Shown here: in pieces, positions 34,669 through 43,480 of the stretch
Numbering within the stretch: the first letter of the stretch is position 1
How the letters are laid out: each line of letters starts with the position of its first letter
DNA from: Stappia sp. 28M-7
Lineage (GTDB): Bacteria; Pseudomonadota; Alphaproteobacteria; Rhizobiales; Stappiaceae
DNA length: 64,000 nucleotides
NCBI RefSeq assembly: GCF_014252955.1
Contig: NZ_JACMIA010000001.1
Coordinates: 3,866,258 to 3,930,257 of the forward strand
Direction of reading: 5' to 3'
The notes under the pieces: generated by a model
Seen by the model: the letters and a program-made list of their open reading frames with translations, nothing else
Database searches by the model: none
Told to the model about the DNA's origin: nothing
Made by a program: the position numbers and the translations under genes

Positions 34669-35659
34669 GGGAGGGACGTCCCAGTAGGAGGTAGAGGAAG
34701 ACGAGACTGCCGAGCACGCCGAAGACGGTGCCGGCCGGGATCTCGTAGGGCGCGACGATGAGGCGGCCGGCAATGTCGCAGGCGAGCACCAGACCGGCAC
34801 CGCAAAGCGCCATCCACGGCAGCGAGCGACGCAGGTTGTCGCCCATGGCAAGGCTGACGAGATTGGGCACCACCAGCCCGAGGAAGGGAATCGAGCCGAC
34901 GGTCGTCACCACCAGCGCCGAGATCAACGAGACGATGACGAGGCCGACAATGAGCGTGCGCCCGTGGTCGAGGCCGAGATTGCGGCTCATGTCGCGCCCG
35001 AGGCCGGCAATGGTGAAGCGGTCGGCGGCGAGATAGGCAGGGACGCTCAAGGCGAGCGTCAGCCACAAGAGCTCGTAGCGGCCGGCAATCACCACCGAGA
35101 AGTCGCCGTTGCGCCAGGCGCCGAGCGACTGGATCAGCCCGTAGTGATGGGCGATGTAGGCGGTGAGCGAGCCGATGATGCCGCCGAACATGATGCCGGT
35201 AAGCGGCACGAGAAGCGGCGAGCCGGGCGGTATCGCACGCAGCAGGCGCAGGAACAGCGCCGTGCCGGCGCAGGCAAAGCCGGCGGCGACCAGCGACTTC
35301 ACCACCACCGGGCTACCTGGAAAGAACAGCAGCATCACCAGCATGCCGAGGCCGGCGGCCTCCGTGGTGCCGGCGGTGGTCGGCTCGACGAAGCGGTTGC
35401 GCGTCAGCATCTGCATGATGACGCCGGCAATCGCCAGGCACGAGCCGGCAAGCATCAGGGCGGCGGTGCGCGGCAGCCGGCTCTCGAGAAGCGCGACCAG
35501 GGCCGCCTCGCGCGTTGCCGGGTCGAGTAGCCGGCCGGGGGTGAGGTCGGCGACGCCGACGAAGAGGCTGACGCTCGCCAGCGCCAGCAAGGCAAGCAGC
35601 CCTGCGGCAAGGCCTCCCGCAGCCCAGCCGTCCGGGGAGCCGAAACGTCTCGTCGCCAT
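34658..35659 (-). CDS. FecCD-family siderophore permease (FatD/YclN-type)
   Basis: A 333-residue permease with about nine segments. Seen are RLPRTAALMLAGSCLAIAGV, QMLTRNRFVEPTTAGTTEAA (about residues 82-102, typical of the FatD/YclN branch), VGSIPFLGLVVPNLVSLAMG and GTVFGVLGSLVFLYLLLGR. It forms a heterodimer with the following permease. It starts 43 bases after the binding-protein stop. Confidence 0.88.
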   Translation of the reverse strand: MATRRFGSPDGWAAGGLAAGLLALLALASVSLFVGVADLTPGRLLDPATREAALVALLESRLPRTAALMLAGSCLAIAGVIMQMLTRNRFVEPTTAGTTEAAGLGMLVMLLFFPGSPVVVKSLVAAGFACAGTALFLRLLRAIPPGSPLLVPLTGIMFGGIIGSLTAYIAHHYGLIQSLGAWRNGDFSVVIAGRYELLWLTLALSVPAYLAADRFTIAGLGRDMSRNLGLDHGRTLIVGLVIVSLISALVVTTVGSIPFLGLVVPNLVSLAMGDNLRRSLPWMALCGAGLVLACDIAGRLIVAPYEIPAGTVFGVLGSLVFLYLLLGRPSRAA

Positions 35660-35702
35660 GTCAGGTATCGCTGTTCATCGAAGGGGCCGCACGACGGGAC
35701 GC

Positions 35703-36629
35703 TCAGTCGAGCGCTGCGGCGATCTCGTCCACCATCGCCTGCATGGCGGTGAGGCCGGTGCCGCTCAAATACCAGCTGTCGGGATCGAGATACACCACCC
35801 GGCCGTTGGTCCAGGCCTTGGTCCTGCGGACGATCTCGTTGTCGAGCAGGACGCTGGCCGCCTGCCCGCGCCGGCCGATGGCCGCATCGCGGTCGATGAC
35901 GAAGAGCGTGTCCGGGTCGGTCTTGAGGAGGAATTCGTAGGAGACCGCCTGGCCGTGGGTCGCGACCGCAAGGTCGGCAGCAGCCGGCGCAACGCCGAAC
36001 ACCGTGTGGATGATGCCGAAGCGCGAACCGGGACCATAGGCGCTCATGCGCCCGCCCGTGGTCATGAGGATGAGGCCGGTGCCGGCGCCCTTCGCCTTGC
36101 CCTTGAGCGCAGCGATGGAGGCATCGAGCGCGGCGATGCGGCGCTCGGCCTCCTCCTCGCGCTGGGTGATGCGCGCCAGGAGCCGCACCTTGTCCTTGGC
36201 GTCCTCGATATAGCGGGAGGCATCGACCGTGACGTCGACGGTCGGGGCGATGCCGGCAAGCTCGGCATATTTGGCGGCCGAGCGTCCGCCGGTGACGATG
36301 AGATCGGGCGCGGCGGCCGCCACCGCCTCGAAATCCGGCTCGAACAGCGAACCGATCTTGGGATAGGCGGCCTCATCGTATTTGCGGAGATAGGCCGGCT
36401 TCACCCCTTCCGGCACGCCGGCAACGGGAACGCCCAGCGTATCCAGCGTGTCGAGCGCGGCAAGATCGAAGACGAGGATCGTCTTGGGGCCGAGCGGCAC
36501 CTCGCTGGTGCCCTGCGCATGTTCGACCGTGATCGTCTCGGCGCGCAGGGGCGCGGCAACGCCGAGCAGCAACGCGCAGGCCGCAAGGGCGGACAGCAGG
36601 GAGAAGCGGAAGCGGGGAGCAACTGACAT
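35703..36629 (-). CDS. Siderophore-binding protein (FatB/CeuE/YclQ-type)
   Basis: About 308 residues, with a signal sequence (FRFSLLSALAACALLLGVAA, cleavage near LRA). It begins ETITVEHAQGTSEVPLGPKT and contains PKIGSLFEPDFEAVAAAAPD and LIVTGGRSAAKYAELAGIAP, the class III binding-protein pattern of FatB/YclQ/CeuE, which take petrobactin or linear catecholates. An in-frame ATG three codons upstream (36638) is possible, but GGA four bases before 36629 favours the latter. The preceding secreted esterase suggests hydrolysed catecholate ligands. Confidence 0.88.
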   Translation of the reverse strand: MSVAPRFRFSLLSALAACALLLGVAAPLRAETITVEHAQGTSEVPLGPKTILVFDLAALDTLDTLGVPVAGVPEGVKPAYLRKYDEAAYPKIGSLFEPDFEAVAAAAPDLIVTGGRSAAKYAELAGIAPTVDVTVDASRYIEDAKDKVRLLARITQREEEAERRIAALDASIAALKGKAKGAGTGLILMTTGGRMSAYGPGSRFGIIHTVFGVAPAAADLAVATHGQAVSYEFLLKTDPDTLFVIDRDAAIGRRGQAASVLLDNEIVRRTKAWTNGRVVYLDPDSWYLSGTGLTAMQAMVDEIAAALD

Positions 36630-36676
36630 GTCATCCATCCGTTGGATGTGGGAAACGGTCGGCGGGCGAAGCAGGC

Positions 36677-37672
36677 TCACTCGGTGCAATCGATGGCGAG
36701 TTGCACCGCATCGAGCGCGGCAAGGATGCGGGACGTCTGGTGGGTGCGGCCCTCGTATTCCTCGTAGGAAAAGCGCAGGTGACCCTCGCCCTTTTCTTCG
36801 ACAAGGCCTGCAAGCGCGCGGGCATTGGTCACCATCGCGTTGTTGGCGACCCAGCGGCGACGGGCCTCCACCTCCTCGCCGGCGCGCGCGTCCTGTGGGC
36901 CGAACTCTTCCTCCGCGCCTCCGACGGTGACGCGCAGGCCCGGCACGGGCGCATCGGCGGAAGCTGCCGGCGGGCGGGCGAGAAGACGGTCAAGGTCGGC
37001 CAGGATCTGACGGTCGTCGACCCAGATCGACGGGCTGCTGGCCGCATAGCAGGCAAAGCTGTCCGGATCCGTGACGAGGCGGTGCAGCACCATCAGCCCG
37101 CCGAGCGAATGGCCGAACAGGGTCTGCGGCCCGGTCCGACCGCCCAGCGCCTCGCGCACCAGCGGCTTCATCTCGTCCTCGATGAGGGCAAGGAAGGCAT
37201 CGCCGCCGCCGAGTTTCGGCCAGGGCCGGCCATTGGGTCGCTCCGGCATGACATGGACGCCGTCCGCTCGCGCGGTCGGCGGGGTCATGTCGTAAACGCG
37301 CCGGTCGACGCTGGCGCGGCCCCTCGGCCAGGCGATGGCGGCGACCGCGACCGGCGAACGGCCCGTGCGGGCCGCGAGCCCGTTGAGCGTGCGGGCAATG
37401 TCGGCGAGAAGCGCGAAACTGTCCTCGCCGTCGAAACTGTAGAGCACCGGCCAGCCGCCGGCCGGCGCCTCTCCGTCCGGGCGCAACAGCAACAGGCGGA
37501 ACGGCTCGCCGCTCGCCTTCGCCGTGAAGGCGATCTCCTCCGCCCCCTCGATCCGCACGGGCTCGGAGGCGCGCGCAGGGGTGCCGGCCGCGATCAGCGC
37601 GGCAAGAGTGCCAGCCGCGATCAGCGCGGCGAGGCAAGGCACGATCAGGGATCGCAGGGCAGGCAGCGACAT
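36677..37672 (-). CDS. Exported alpha/beta-hydrolase esterase, probable siderophore esterase
   Basis: A 331-residue esterase-D/Fes-like hydrolase. A signal peptide ends near ARA, and the catalytic Ser lies in the nucleophile elbow TLFGHSLGGLMVLHRLV; candidate acid and His are in the C-terminal third (YEGRTHQTSRIL). IroE, PfeE and Cee are periplasmic members that cut enterobactin-type trilactones. Lying between the TonB receptor and a CeuE-like binding protein, this enzyme probably opens or trims the siderophore in the periplasm. The signal peptide contains an exact duplication of nine residues (LAALIAAGT twice). Confidence 0.85.
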   Translation of the reverse strand: MSLPALRSLIVPCLAALIAAGTLAALIAAGTPARASEPVRIEGAEEIAFTAKASGEPFRLLLLRPDGEAPAGGWPVLYSFDGEDSFALLADIARTLNGLAARTGRSPVAVAAIAWPRGRASVDRRVYDMTPPTARADGVHVMPERPNGRPWPKLGGGDAFLALIEDEMKPLVREALGGRTGPQTLFGHSLGGLMVLHRLVTDPDSFACYAASSPSIWVDDRQILADLDRLLARPPAASADAPVPGLRVTVGGAEEEFGPQDARAGEEVEARRRWVANNAMVTNARALAGLVEEKGEGHLRFSYEEYEGRTHQTSRILAALDAVQLAIDCTE

Positions 37673-37678
37673 CGAGGC

Positions 37679-37966
37679 TCAGTCCTTGGGTTGCCAGACG
37701 ATCTCCGGCTTTTCCCGCCAGGAGAAGCGCTCGAGATGGTCGTGGACGACGAACTTGGTGCGCGCCAGCGTCTCCTCGGTCTCCGAGACGCATTCGATCT
37801 TCAGCTGCTCCGCATCCGCCCACAGGCGGCAGTCGCCGAAGGGAAAGTCGACCTCGCCGCGGGTCGCATCGAAACGGGCCTCCACCTTGTGGGCGAAGTG
37901 CTTGCACAGCTGCTGCAGGTAGCGCGATGCGTTGGCGGTGGTCACCGTTGTCTGAATGCCCGGCAT
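37679..37966 (-). CDS. DUF2218 protein of siderophore cluster
   Basis: A 95-residue cytoplasmic protein of the DUF2218 family (YLQQLCKHFAHKVEARFDAT ... LERFSWREKPEIVWQP). Members often stand next to TonB-receptor and siderophore-ABC genes, and siderophore-interacting proteins, but have no defined activity. It starts 90 bases after the receptor stop and ends 6 bases before the esterase start. A role in siderophore handling is inference from gene order. Confidence 0.83.
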   Translation of the reverse strand: MPGIQTTVTTANASRYLQQLCKHFAHKVEARFDATRGEVDFPFGDCRLWADAEQLKIECVSETEETLARTKFVVHDHLERFSWREKPEIVWQPKD

Positions 37967-37992
37967 GAATGGCTGTCCGCTATCAGGTTGCG

Positions 37993-38023
37993 CGGGACGG
38001 GGCGAAGAGAAGTCTCCGTCCCG
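37993..38023 (-). terminator. Hairpin behind TonB receptor gene
   Basis: An 8-base perfect stem CGGGACGG/CCGTCCCG with a 15-base loop lies 34 bases behind the receptor stop. No T run, so attenuation or mRNA-end protection is more likely than full termination. Confidence 0.4.
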
Positions 38024-38056
38024 TCCGTGTCGTTTGGTGCTTCCCCGGGGAAGCGA

Positions 38057-40249
38057 TCAGAACTTCGCCGAGAGCCGGAAGGTCGCGCTGCGCGGCTCGC
38101 CGTAGAAGTTGAACACCGAGTTCCCGCCGACGCGCGAATAGTACTTCTCGTCGAAGATGTTGTTCACGTTCAGCGTCGCGGTGAAGTTGTCGTTGATCCG
38201 GTAACCGGCCATCAGGTCGGCGGTGACATAGCCCGGCGCCTTGATGGTGACGCCGCCCGACACGCTCGAGAACGAGCTGAACGCGGTGACGCCGCCGCCC
38301 ACGAACACGCCCTCGAAGGCCCCGAAGCGCTCGTCGAACGAGTACTTGGTCCACAGCTGGAACATGTGCTGCGGGGTGTAGGTGCTGAAGGTCTGGCCGG
38401 CCTGGGCCGTGTTGAGATAGGTGCTGTCGGTATAGGTGTAACCGCCGGCGATCTCCCAGCCCGGCAGCGGCGAGCCCGACGCCTCGAACTCGATGCCCTG
38501 CACCTCGACCTCGCCCTGGGCGATGGAGGCGCCCGGCGTGGTCGGGTCGGCGACCGCGCGGTTCGTGTCGCGCAGGTTGAAATAGGCGAGCGAGGCGTTG
38601 ACGCCGCTGTCGAACAGCTCCGCCTTCAGGCCCGCCTCGTACTGCCGGCCCTCGCGCGGGTCGATCATGTTGCCGGCCACGTCGGTCGCGGTCTGCGGCT
38701 GGAAGATCTCCGTGTAGCTGGAATAGGCGGAGAGCCAGTCGGTCAGGTCGAAGACGACGCCGGCATAGGGCGTGAACTTGGCATCGACGTCCTGCTTGCT
38801 CGTGACCGCGCCTGTGACGAGGTTGGTCGTCGAGGCGCTGTACCAGCTCAACCGGCCGCCGCCGATCAGGGTCAGCCGCTCGATCGGCTTCACCCGCAGC
38901 TGGCCGTAGACGCCGAAGCGGTCGGAATCGGTGCCCGTCTGGACGTTGTAATTGACCACCGGCTCGGGCAGCGCGGAGTTCCAGTTGTAGATGTTCTGGT
39001 TGCCGGCGATGGTGCCGGCGCCCTGCAGCAGCGTGGCGTCGGTGTTCTGGTAGTCGACGCCGACGATGATGTTGTGTTCCTGGCCGAACAGCTCGAACGG
39101 CTTGCTGACATGCGCATCGAGAGCGAGCGAGCCAGCCTTGTAGTCGCGCGCCAGCCAGCGGGTGTCGGCCGTGTCGCCGCCGCCGGAGATGATGTTGCCG
39201 CCCGCGCCCACATAGCCGTTGGCCCAGGCGTAGAGGAAGTCGACATCCGTATCCTGGTAGCGGGCCGAGACCTTGGCATGGCCGCCGTCGTCGAACTTGT
39301 GCTCCAGCTCGGCGATGTAGTCGGTGACGGAATTGTCGAACTGGTTCCAGTCGGCGCCGGTGAAGGTGGAGCGGTCGAGGTCGAGCAGGCCGCCCGTCTG
39401 CGTCGTCGGCAGGCCGTTGAACGGGGTGATGTCGCGGACCTGGTGGCTGACCGAGAAGGTGGCCGTGGTGCTCTCGCCGATATCGGCCTGGATCGTGCCG
39501 TAGGCGACGCCGACGCCGTTCTCGGTCGTGTCGACGAAGCCCTTGTCGTGCTGCAGCACGCCGACGAAGCGGCCGCGCACCGAGCCCGATTCGTTGAGAC
39601 GGCCGGTCACGTCGACCTCGCCGCGCTTGTGCTCCCAGGAGCCGAAAGCGCCCTCGAAGCGGGCCTCGAAATCGCTCTTGGCCTGCTTCAGGCGCATGTT
39701 GATGGCGCCCGCCGGCTCGCCCGCCCCGCCGAACAGGCCGGCCGGACCGCGCAGGATTTCCACATGGTCGATGATTGCCATGTCGGGCTGGGTGCCGTAG
39801 ACGCTCGACAGCGGCGCAGGCAGGCCGTTGAAGTAGAGATTGTCGAACTCGAAGCCGCGCGAGAACAGGCTGGACCGGCCGTTGTCGTTGTTGAGCACGA
39901 CGATGCCCGGGGTCTCCCGCAGGGCCGTGTCGAGCGAGGTGTAGCCGCCGTCCTCCAGCCGCTCCCGGGTCAGGACGGTGGTCGACTGCGGGATCTGGCG
40001 GACGGGCACGACGTCCTTCTCGCCGACGCTGACGAGATTGGTGGTGTAGCTGTCGCTCTCGTCCGTCTCGTAGCTGGCGCCCTGCACGACGATGCGATCG
40101 AGCACCGTCGGTGCCACGTCCTGCGCGAGCGCCGTAGCGGGAAGGACGAGACCGAGAGCGGTCGTCGCGAGCAGAAGCCGGCCAATCCGGGGCGAAGCCT
40201 CGCCCGGTACCGCCTGGTGGCCAATCTTCGTAACCATGTACACCCCCAT
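38057..40249 (-). CDS. TonB-dependent siderophore receptor
   Basis: A 730-residue outer membrane receptor. Signal sequence around ASPRIGRLLLATTALGLVLP (cleavage after LAQ), then the plug domain with VPVRQIPQSTTVLTRERLED and RGPAGLFGGAGEPAGAINMR, and a 22-strand barrel ending with Phe (SATFRLSAKF). These features match the ferrichrome/catecholate receptor group; the TonB box is probably near DRIVVQGAS. Starts at 40249 (MGVYM) or 40237 (MVTK) are both possible. First gene of the siderophore operon, with a TGA-N9-TCA iron box 34 bases upstream. The ligand is likely a xenosiderophore, since no biosynthetic genes are present. Confidence 0.95.
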   Translation of the reverse strand: MGVYMVTKIGHQAVPGEASPRIGRLLLATTALGLVLPATALAQDVAPTVLDRIVVQGASYETDESDSYTTNLVSVGEKDVVPVRQIPQSTTVLTRERLEDGGYTSLDTALRETPGIVVLNNDNGRSSLFSRGFEFDNLYFNGLPAPLSSVYGTQPDMAIIDHVEILRGPAGLFGGAGEPAGAINMRLKQAKSDFEARFEGAFGSWEHKRGEVDVTGRLNESGSVRGRFVGVLQHDKGFVDTTENGVGVAYGTIQADIGESTTATFSVSHQVRDITPFNGLPTTQTGGLLDLDRSTFTGADWNQFDNSVTDYIAELEHKFDDGGHAKVSARYQDTDVDFLYAWANGYVGAGGNIISGGGDTADTRWLARDYKAGSLALDAHVSKPFELFGQEHNIIVGVDYQNTDATLLQGAGTIAGNQNIYNWNSALPEPVVNYNVQTGTDSDRFGVYGQLRVKPIERLTLIGGGRLSWYSASTTNLVTGAVTSKQDVDAKFTPYAGVVFDLTDWLSAYSSYTEIFQPQTATDVAGNMIDPREGRQYEAGLKAELFDSGVNASLAYFNLRDTNRAVADPTTPGASIAQGEVEVQGIEFEASGSPLPGWEIAGGYTYTDSTYLNTAQAGQTFSTYTPQHMFQLWTKYSFDERFGAFEGVFVGGGVTAFSSFSSVSGGVTIKAPGYVTADLMAGYRINDNFTATLNVNNIFDEKYYSRVGGNSVFNFYGEPRSATFRLSAKF

Positions 40250-40282
40250 ACACTGCCCGGCAGCCGGTGCCGAGCAGAAACT

Positions 40283-40297
40283 TGATAAAAACACTCA
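40283..40297. promoter_or_regulatory. Iron-responsive operator candidate, TGA-N9-TCA
   Basis: TGA-TAAAAACAC-TCA matches the RirA/IRO consensus of Rhizobiales and lies 34 bases before the receptor start codon at 40249. It is a short motif, so chance is possible; the place is right for iron repression. Confidence 0.5.
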
Positions 40298-40469
40298 TGT
40301 TTGTTAGAGGAAGCACCTGACCAATGCCACCGCCGGACCTTTGCGCAGGCGTCAAAGATGTTTGCGCGGCGCGCGGTGCCCGCAGGACAGGCGGCCGAGC
40401 GGTCCGCCGCCGCAGATCGAAGCAGGACCGGAGGCCGTTACCGGCACAATTGTGAGTCCACGACCGAAG

Positions 40470-41474
40470 ATGGCGACCGGCTGCAATATCAGGGACAACG
40501 ACGTTCTGGCGAACGACCTGCAGGACTGCGCGGCCGTCACGGGCCCCGGGTTCCAGCTGCTGCGGCCGCTGACCTCCTCGCGCTCGGCGGTGCTGCACGG
40601 CGACCACCGCATGACGCGCCTGCGCACGGGGCTGAACGTGCACACCTCCGACACGGTGACGCTGCAGGACATCGCCACCACCATCGAGCAACCGCCCGGC
40701 CTGACGCTGATGCTGTTCCTGGACGGCGGCGTCGACGCGACCATCGGCGGGGTGCCGCTCAATGTCGGCCGGCACGAGAACGAGCCGGTGCGCGGCGTGA
40801 TGATCTCGCGCACCCGGCCCGACCGGTTCGTCCGACATGCCCGCAAGGGCGACCGGCTGCGCAAGGTGATCGTCACCATGTCACCGCAATGGCTGGCCGA
40901 AAGCGGCATCGACGACATTGCCGGGCGCGAGACGGTGCGCACGTTCTGCGACACCCATCTTGCCCGCTTCGACTGGGTGGCCAGCCCGGCGATGATCGCC
41001 ATTGCCGAGCAGATGCTGCATCCCCCGCATGACGGCAGCTTTTCCGAGAGCCTGTATCTGGAAAGCCGGGCGCTCGACCTTGTCGCCGAGGCCTTCGCCG
41101 CGCTGGCAAGCGAAGGACGCGAGGCGCTGCGCACCGAGCTGTCGCCGGTCGAGCAGCGCCGCCTGCAGGCGATCAAGGACGTGCTGGCCGACCCGGAGGC
41201 CGAGGGCCTGTCGCTGGATCAGCTCGCCCGGCAATGCGGGGTCAGCCTCAGCAAGATGCAGCGCCTGTTTCGCCTCGCCCATGGCGGCACGGTGTCGGAA
41301 TATGTCCGCAGCACCCGTCTGGTGCGGGCCCGCCAGCTGCTGGAGCGCGAGGGCATCACCGTCGCCGAGGCCGCCCATGCCGCCGGCTACAGCAGCCCGG
41401 CCAACTTCGCCACCGCCTTCAAGCGTGCATTCGGCATCTCCCCGCGCGAGGCGCGGCGCAGCGCCCGCGCCTGA
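40470..41474 (+). CDS. AraC-family regulator (PchR-like) of siderophore uptake
   Basis: A 334-residue protein. The C-terminal AraC domain has two helix-turn-helix units: LSLDQLARQCGVSLSKMQRL and ITVAEAAHAAGYSSPANFAT, ending FKRAFGISPREARR. The N-terminal part (LTLMLFLDGGVDATIGGVPL) resembles PchR-type regulators, which bind ferric siderophores and activate receptor genes. Divergent from the receptor, 220 bases away. ATG 40470 is used; GTG 40452 is an in-frame alternative. Confidence 0.9.
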   Translation: MATGCNIRDNDVLANDLQDCAAVTGPGFQLLRPLTSSRSAVLHGDHRMTRLRTGLNVHTSDTVTLQDIATTIEQPPGLTLMLFLDGGVDATIGGVPLNVGRHENEPVRGVMISRTRPDRFVRHARKGDRLRKVIVTMSPQWLAESGIDDIAGRETVRTFCDTHLARFDWVASPAMIAIAEQMLHPPHDGSFSESLYLESRALDLVAEAFAALASEGREALRTELSPVEQRRLQAIKDVLADPEAEGLSLDQLARQCGVSLSKMQRLFRLAHGGTVSEYVRSTRLVRARQLLEREGITVAEAAHAAGYSSPANFATAFKRAFGISPREARRSARA

Positions 41475-41523
41475 AACGGGGCTTCAGCCAGGACGCCGGG
41501 CTCCGGCCCACCCACCTCATGCA

Positions 41524-41559
41524 ATCGGCCCGAAAACCGGAAGAAGTTTTCGGGCCGAT
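41524..41559. terminator. Bidirectional terminator hairpin, 14-base stem
   Basis: Perfect inverted repeat ATCGGCCCGAAAAC/GTTTTCGGGCCGAT with an 8-base loop in the 140-base spacer between convergent AraC and phosphodiesterase genes. The stem ends in A and T runs, giving a T-rich end in both directions. Confidence 0.72.
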
Positions 41560-41614
41560 GCAGGTCTTCAGATCGATCTTTCGTCCTGTGCGCCCTGGAA
41601 GGCGCGGCGCGATC

Positions 41615-42424
41615 TCAGACGCCGAGGAACGGATGCGGCCCGTCGAAGCGGCCGACCGGGATCCAGTGGCTGAGCAGCACGCCGTCGCGTAGCTCGTGCA
41701 GCATCATCGCGCCCGGCTCCACCGTCAGGCTGTTGCCGGCATTGGCGCGCTGGTCGAGCGTCACCGCATGCGAGGTGCCGGGGCAGACCTGGCAGATGCG
41801 CCCGTCGAGAAGGCCGGCGATAGAGCGGTGCAAGTGACCGCAGACGATCCGCACCTCGCCCTTGTAGCCGGCGATCACGTCCCGAAGCGCGCCCGCATTG
41901 TGGAGGTTGTTGGCGTCCATCGCGGCAATGCCGGAAGTGATCGGCGGATGATGCAGGCCGAGCAGCACCGGCTTGTCGCCAAGGACGGCAAGGCGCGCCG
42001 ACAGGCTCTCCAGGCTCTGCGGCGCCAGCTCGCCATGCGGGCGACCCTCGACCAGGGTATCGAGGCAGATCACCGCGAGGTCGTCGAACTCCGCCACCCA
42101 GTCGATGGGACCGCTCGCCGGCATCCAGCCGCTGGAGGCAAGGCTCGCGCGCATCGGCTCGCGGGCGTCGTGATTGCCCGGCACGGCGCGCCAGGGCAGC
42201 TGCAGCGGCGCCATGATGTCCTGGAAACGGCGGTATTCCTCTTCGGTACCGTGCTCGGTCACGTCGCCGGTGACGATGACCATCGCCACCGGGCCGATGG
42301 CCGGCAGCCAGCGGTTGATGGTGGCGACCGTATCGGCAAGCGCTGCTGCGGTATCGACCTTCTCGTAGGCCAGCTGGCCCTCGGGAACGATATGAATGTC
42401 TGAAATCTGGATGATCTTGGTCAT
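41615..42424 (-). CDS. GpdQ/CpdA-like metallophosphodiesterase
   Basis: A 269-residue binuclear metallophosphoesterase. All metal motifs are present in order: ISDIHI (residues 7-12), VTGDVTE, PGNHDARE, LHHPP and CGHLHRS. The N-terminal YEKVDTAAALADTVATINRW spacing recalls GpdQ, the glycerophosphodiesterase of Enterobacter, more than plain CpdA. It is the last gene of a LacI-SBP-permease-permease-ATPase operon. That context favours hydrolysis of an imported phosphodiester, such as glycerophospho-alcohols, over cAMP turnover. No signal peptide, so cytoplasmic. Confidence 0.88.
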   Translation of the reverse strand: MTKIIQISDIHIVPEGQLAYEKVDTAAALADTVATINRWLPAIGPVAMVIVTGDVTEHGTEEEYRRFQDIMAPLQLPWRAVPGNHDAREPMRASLASSGWMPASGPIDWVAEFDDLAVICLDTLVEGRPHGELAPQSLESLSARLAVLGDKPVLLGLHHPPITSGIAAMDANNLHNAGALRDVIAGYKGEVRIVCGHLHRSIAGLLDGRICQVCPGTSHAVTLDQRANAGNSLTVEPGAMMLHELRDGVLLSHWIPVGRFDGPHPFLGV

Positions 42425-42451
42425 GCGAAGAACAGCTCCCTGAGCTGGGAT

Positions 42452-43480
42452 TTACGAACGGTCCTGGGGAAGAACGAGAAGATCGCCGGCATCGATACGC
42501 AGGCGAACCGCCTCGCCCGGACGCGGCGCCTGCCGGCCGGGATGCGTGGCGAACAGCGTCTCGTTCGTAACGCCGGCAATGCCGATCCGGTAGTGCCCGC
42601 CGGAAAAGGCGACCGTCTCGACCGTGCCCGACAGCGGGCCGGCCTCGTCCAGATGCACGTCCTCGGCACGCACGAACACCTCGACGCCGGCCGATCCGGC
42701 CGGCAGCGGCAGGTGGCCGCCGGGCAGCACCAGACGCCCGTCGACGATGGAGCCGGGAAGCGGCATGGCATTGCCGATGAAGCGGGCGACAAAGGCGGAA
42801 ACCGGCGTGCGGTAAAGCTCCTCCGGCGGTCCGACCTGCTGCATCTGTCCATGCGACATGACCGCGATGCGGTCGGCGATGGCAAGCGCCTCAGCCTGGT
42901 CGTGGGTGACGAAGACGGCGGTGATGCGGAACTGGCGCAGCATGGCGGCGAGCTCGTCGCGCAGGCTGTCGCGCAGCGCCGCATCCAGCGCCGACAGCGG
43001 CTCGTCGAGCAGCAGGATGCGCGGGCGCGGCGCCATGGCACGGGCCAGCGCCACGCGCTGCCGCTGGCCGCCGGACAGCGCGGTCACCGCACGCTCGGCA
43101 TAGTCGCCGAGCCGGCACAGGGCCAGCACCTCGTCGACGCGCTGCTCGCGCTCGGCCTTCGGGACCTTCCGCACCTTGAGGCCATAGCCGATATTCGCCC
43201 TGACCGACATGTTGGGGAACAGGGCGTAGGACTGGAACACCATGCCGACATTGCGGTGCTCGACAGCAAGACGGGTCACGTCCTCGTCGTCGAAACGCAC
43301 CTCGGTACCGGCATCCGGCGTCTCCAGCCCGGCGATGATGCGCAGCAGCGTGGTCTTGCCGCAGCCCGAGGGGCCGAGCAGCGACAGGATCTCGCCCTCG
43401 CCGACCGTCAGGTCGGTCGGCAGCAGGGCACGGGTGCCGTCGGGATAGGTCTTGCTGGCGTTGCGAATGGTCAGCGTCAT
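42452..43480 (-). CDS. Fbp/Phn/Pot-type ABC ATP-binding protein (phosphodiester operon)
   Basis: A 342-residue ATPase: Walker A GPSGCGKTT, signature LSGGQRQRVALARAM, Walker B ILLLDEPLSALD, switch VTHDQAEAL. A C-terminal TOBE-type regulatory domain follows (VFVRAEDVHLDEAGPLSGTV). Start overlaps the second permease stop by four bases. It energises the two separate permeases encoded upstream. Confidence 0.92.
   Translation of the reverse strand: MTLTIRNASKTYPDGTRALLPTDLTVGEGEILSLLGPSGCGKTTLLRIIAGLETPDAGTEVRFDDEDVTRLAVEHRNVGMVFQSYALFPNMSVRANIGYGLKVRKVPKAEREQRVDEVLALCRLGDYAERAVTALSGGQRQRVALARAMAPRPRILLLDEPLSALDAALRDSLRDELAAMLRQFRITAVFVTHDQAEALAIADRIAVMSHGQMQQVGPPEELYRTPVSAFVARFIGNAMPLPGSIVDGRLVLPGGHLPLPAGSAGVEVFVRAEDVHLDEAGPLSGTVETVAFSGGHYRIGIAGVTNETLFATHPGRQAPRPGEAVRLRIDAGDLLVLPQDRS

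Noticed and set aside
35935-40838. Very long open frames antisense to the siderophore genes (about 950-1190 codons)
   Set aside because: They arise from high GC content opposite well-supported genes; they show Arg/Gly/Ala/His-rich low-complexity translations without family motifs.
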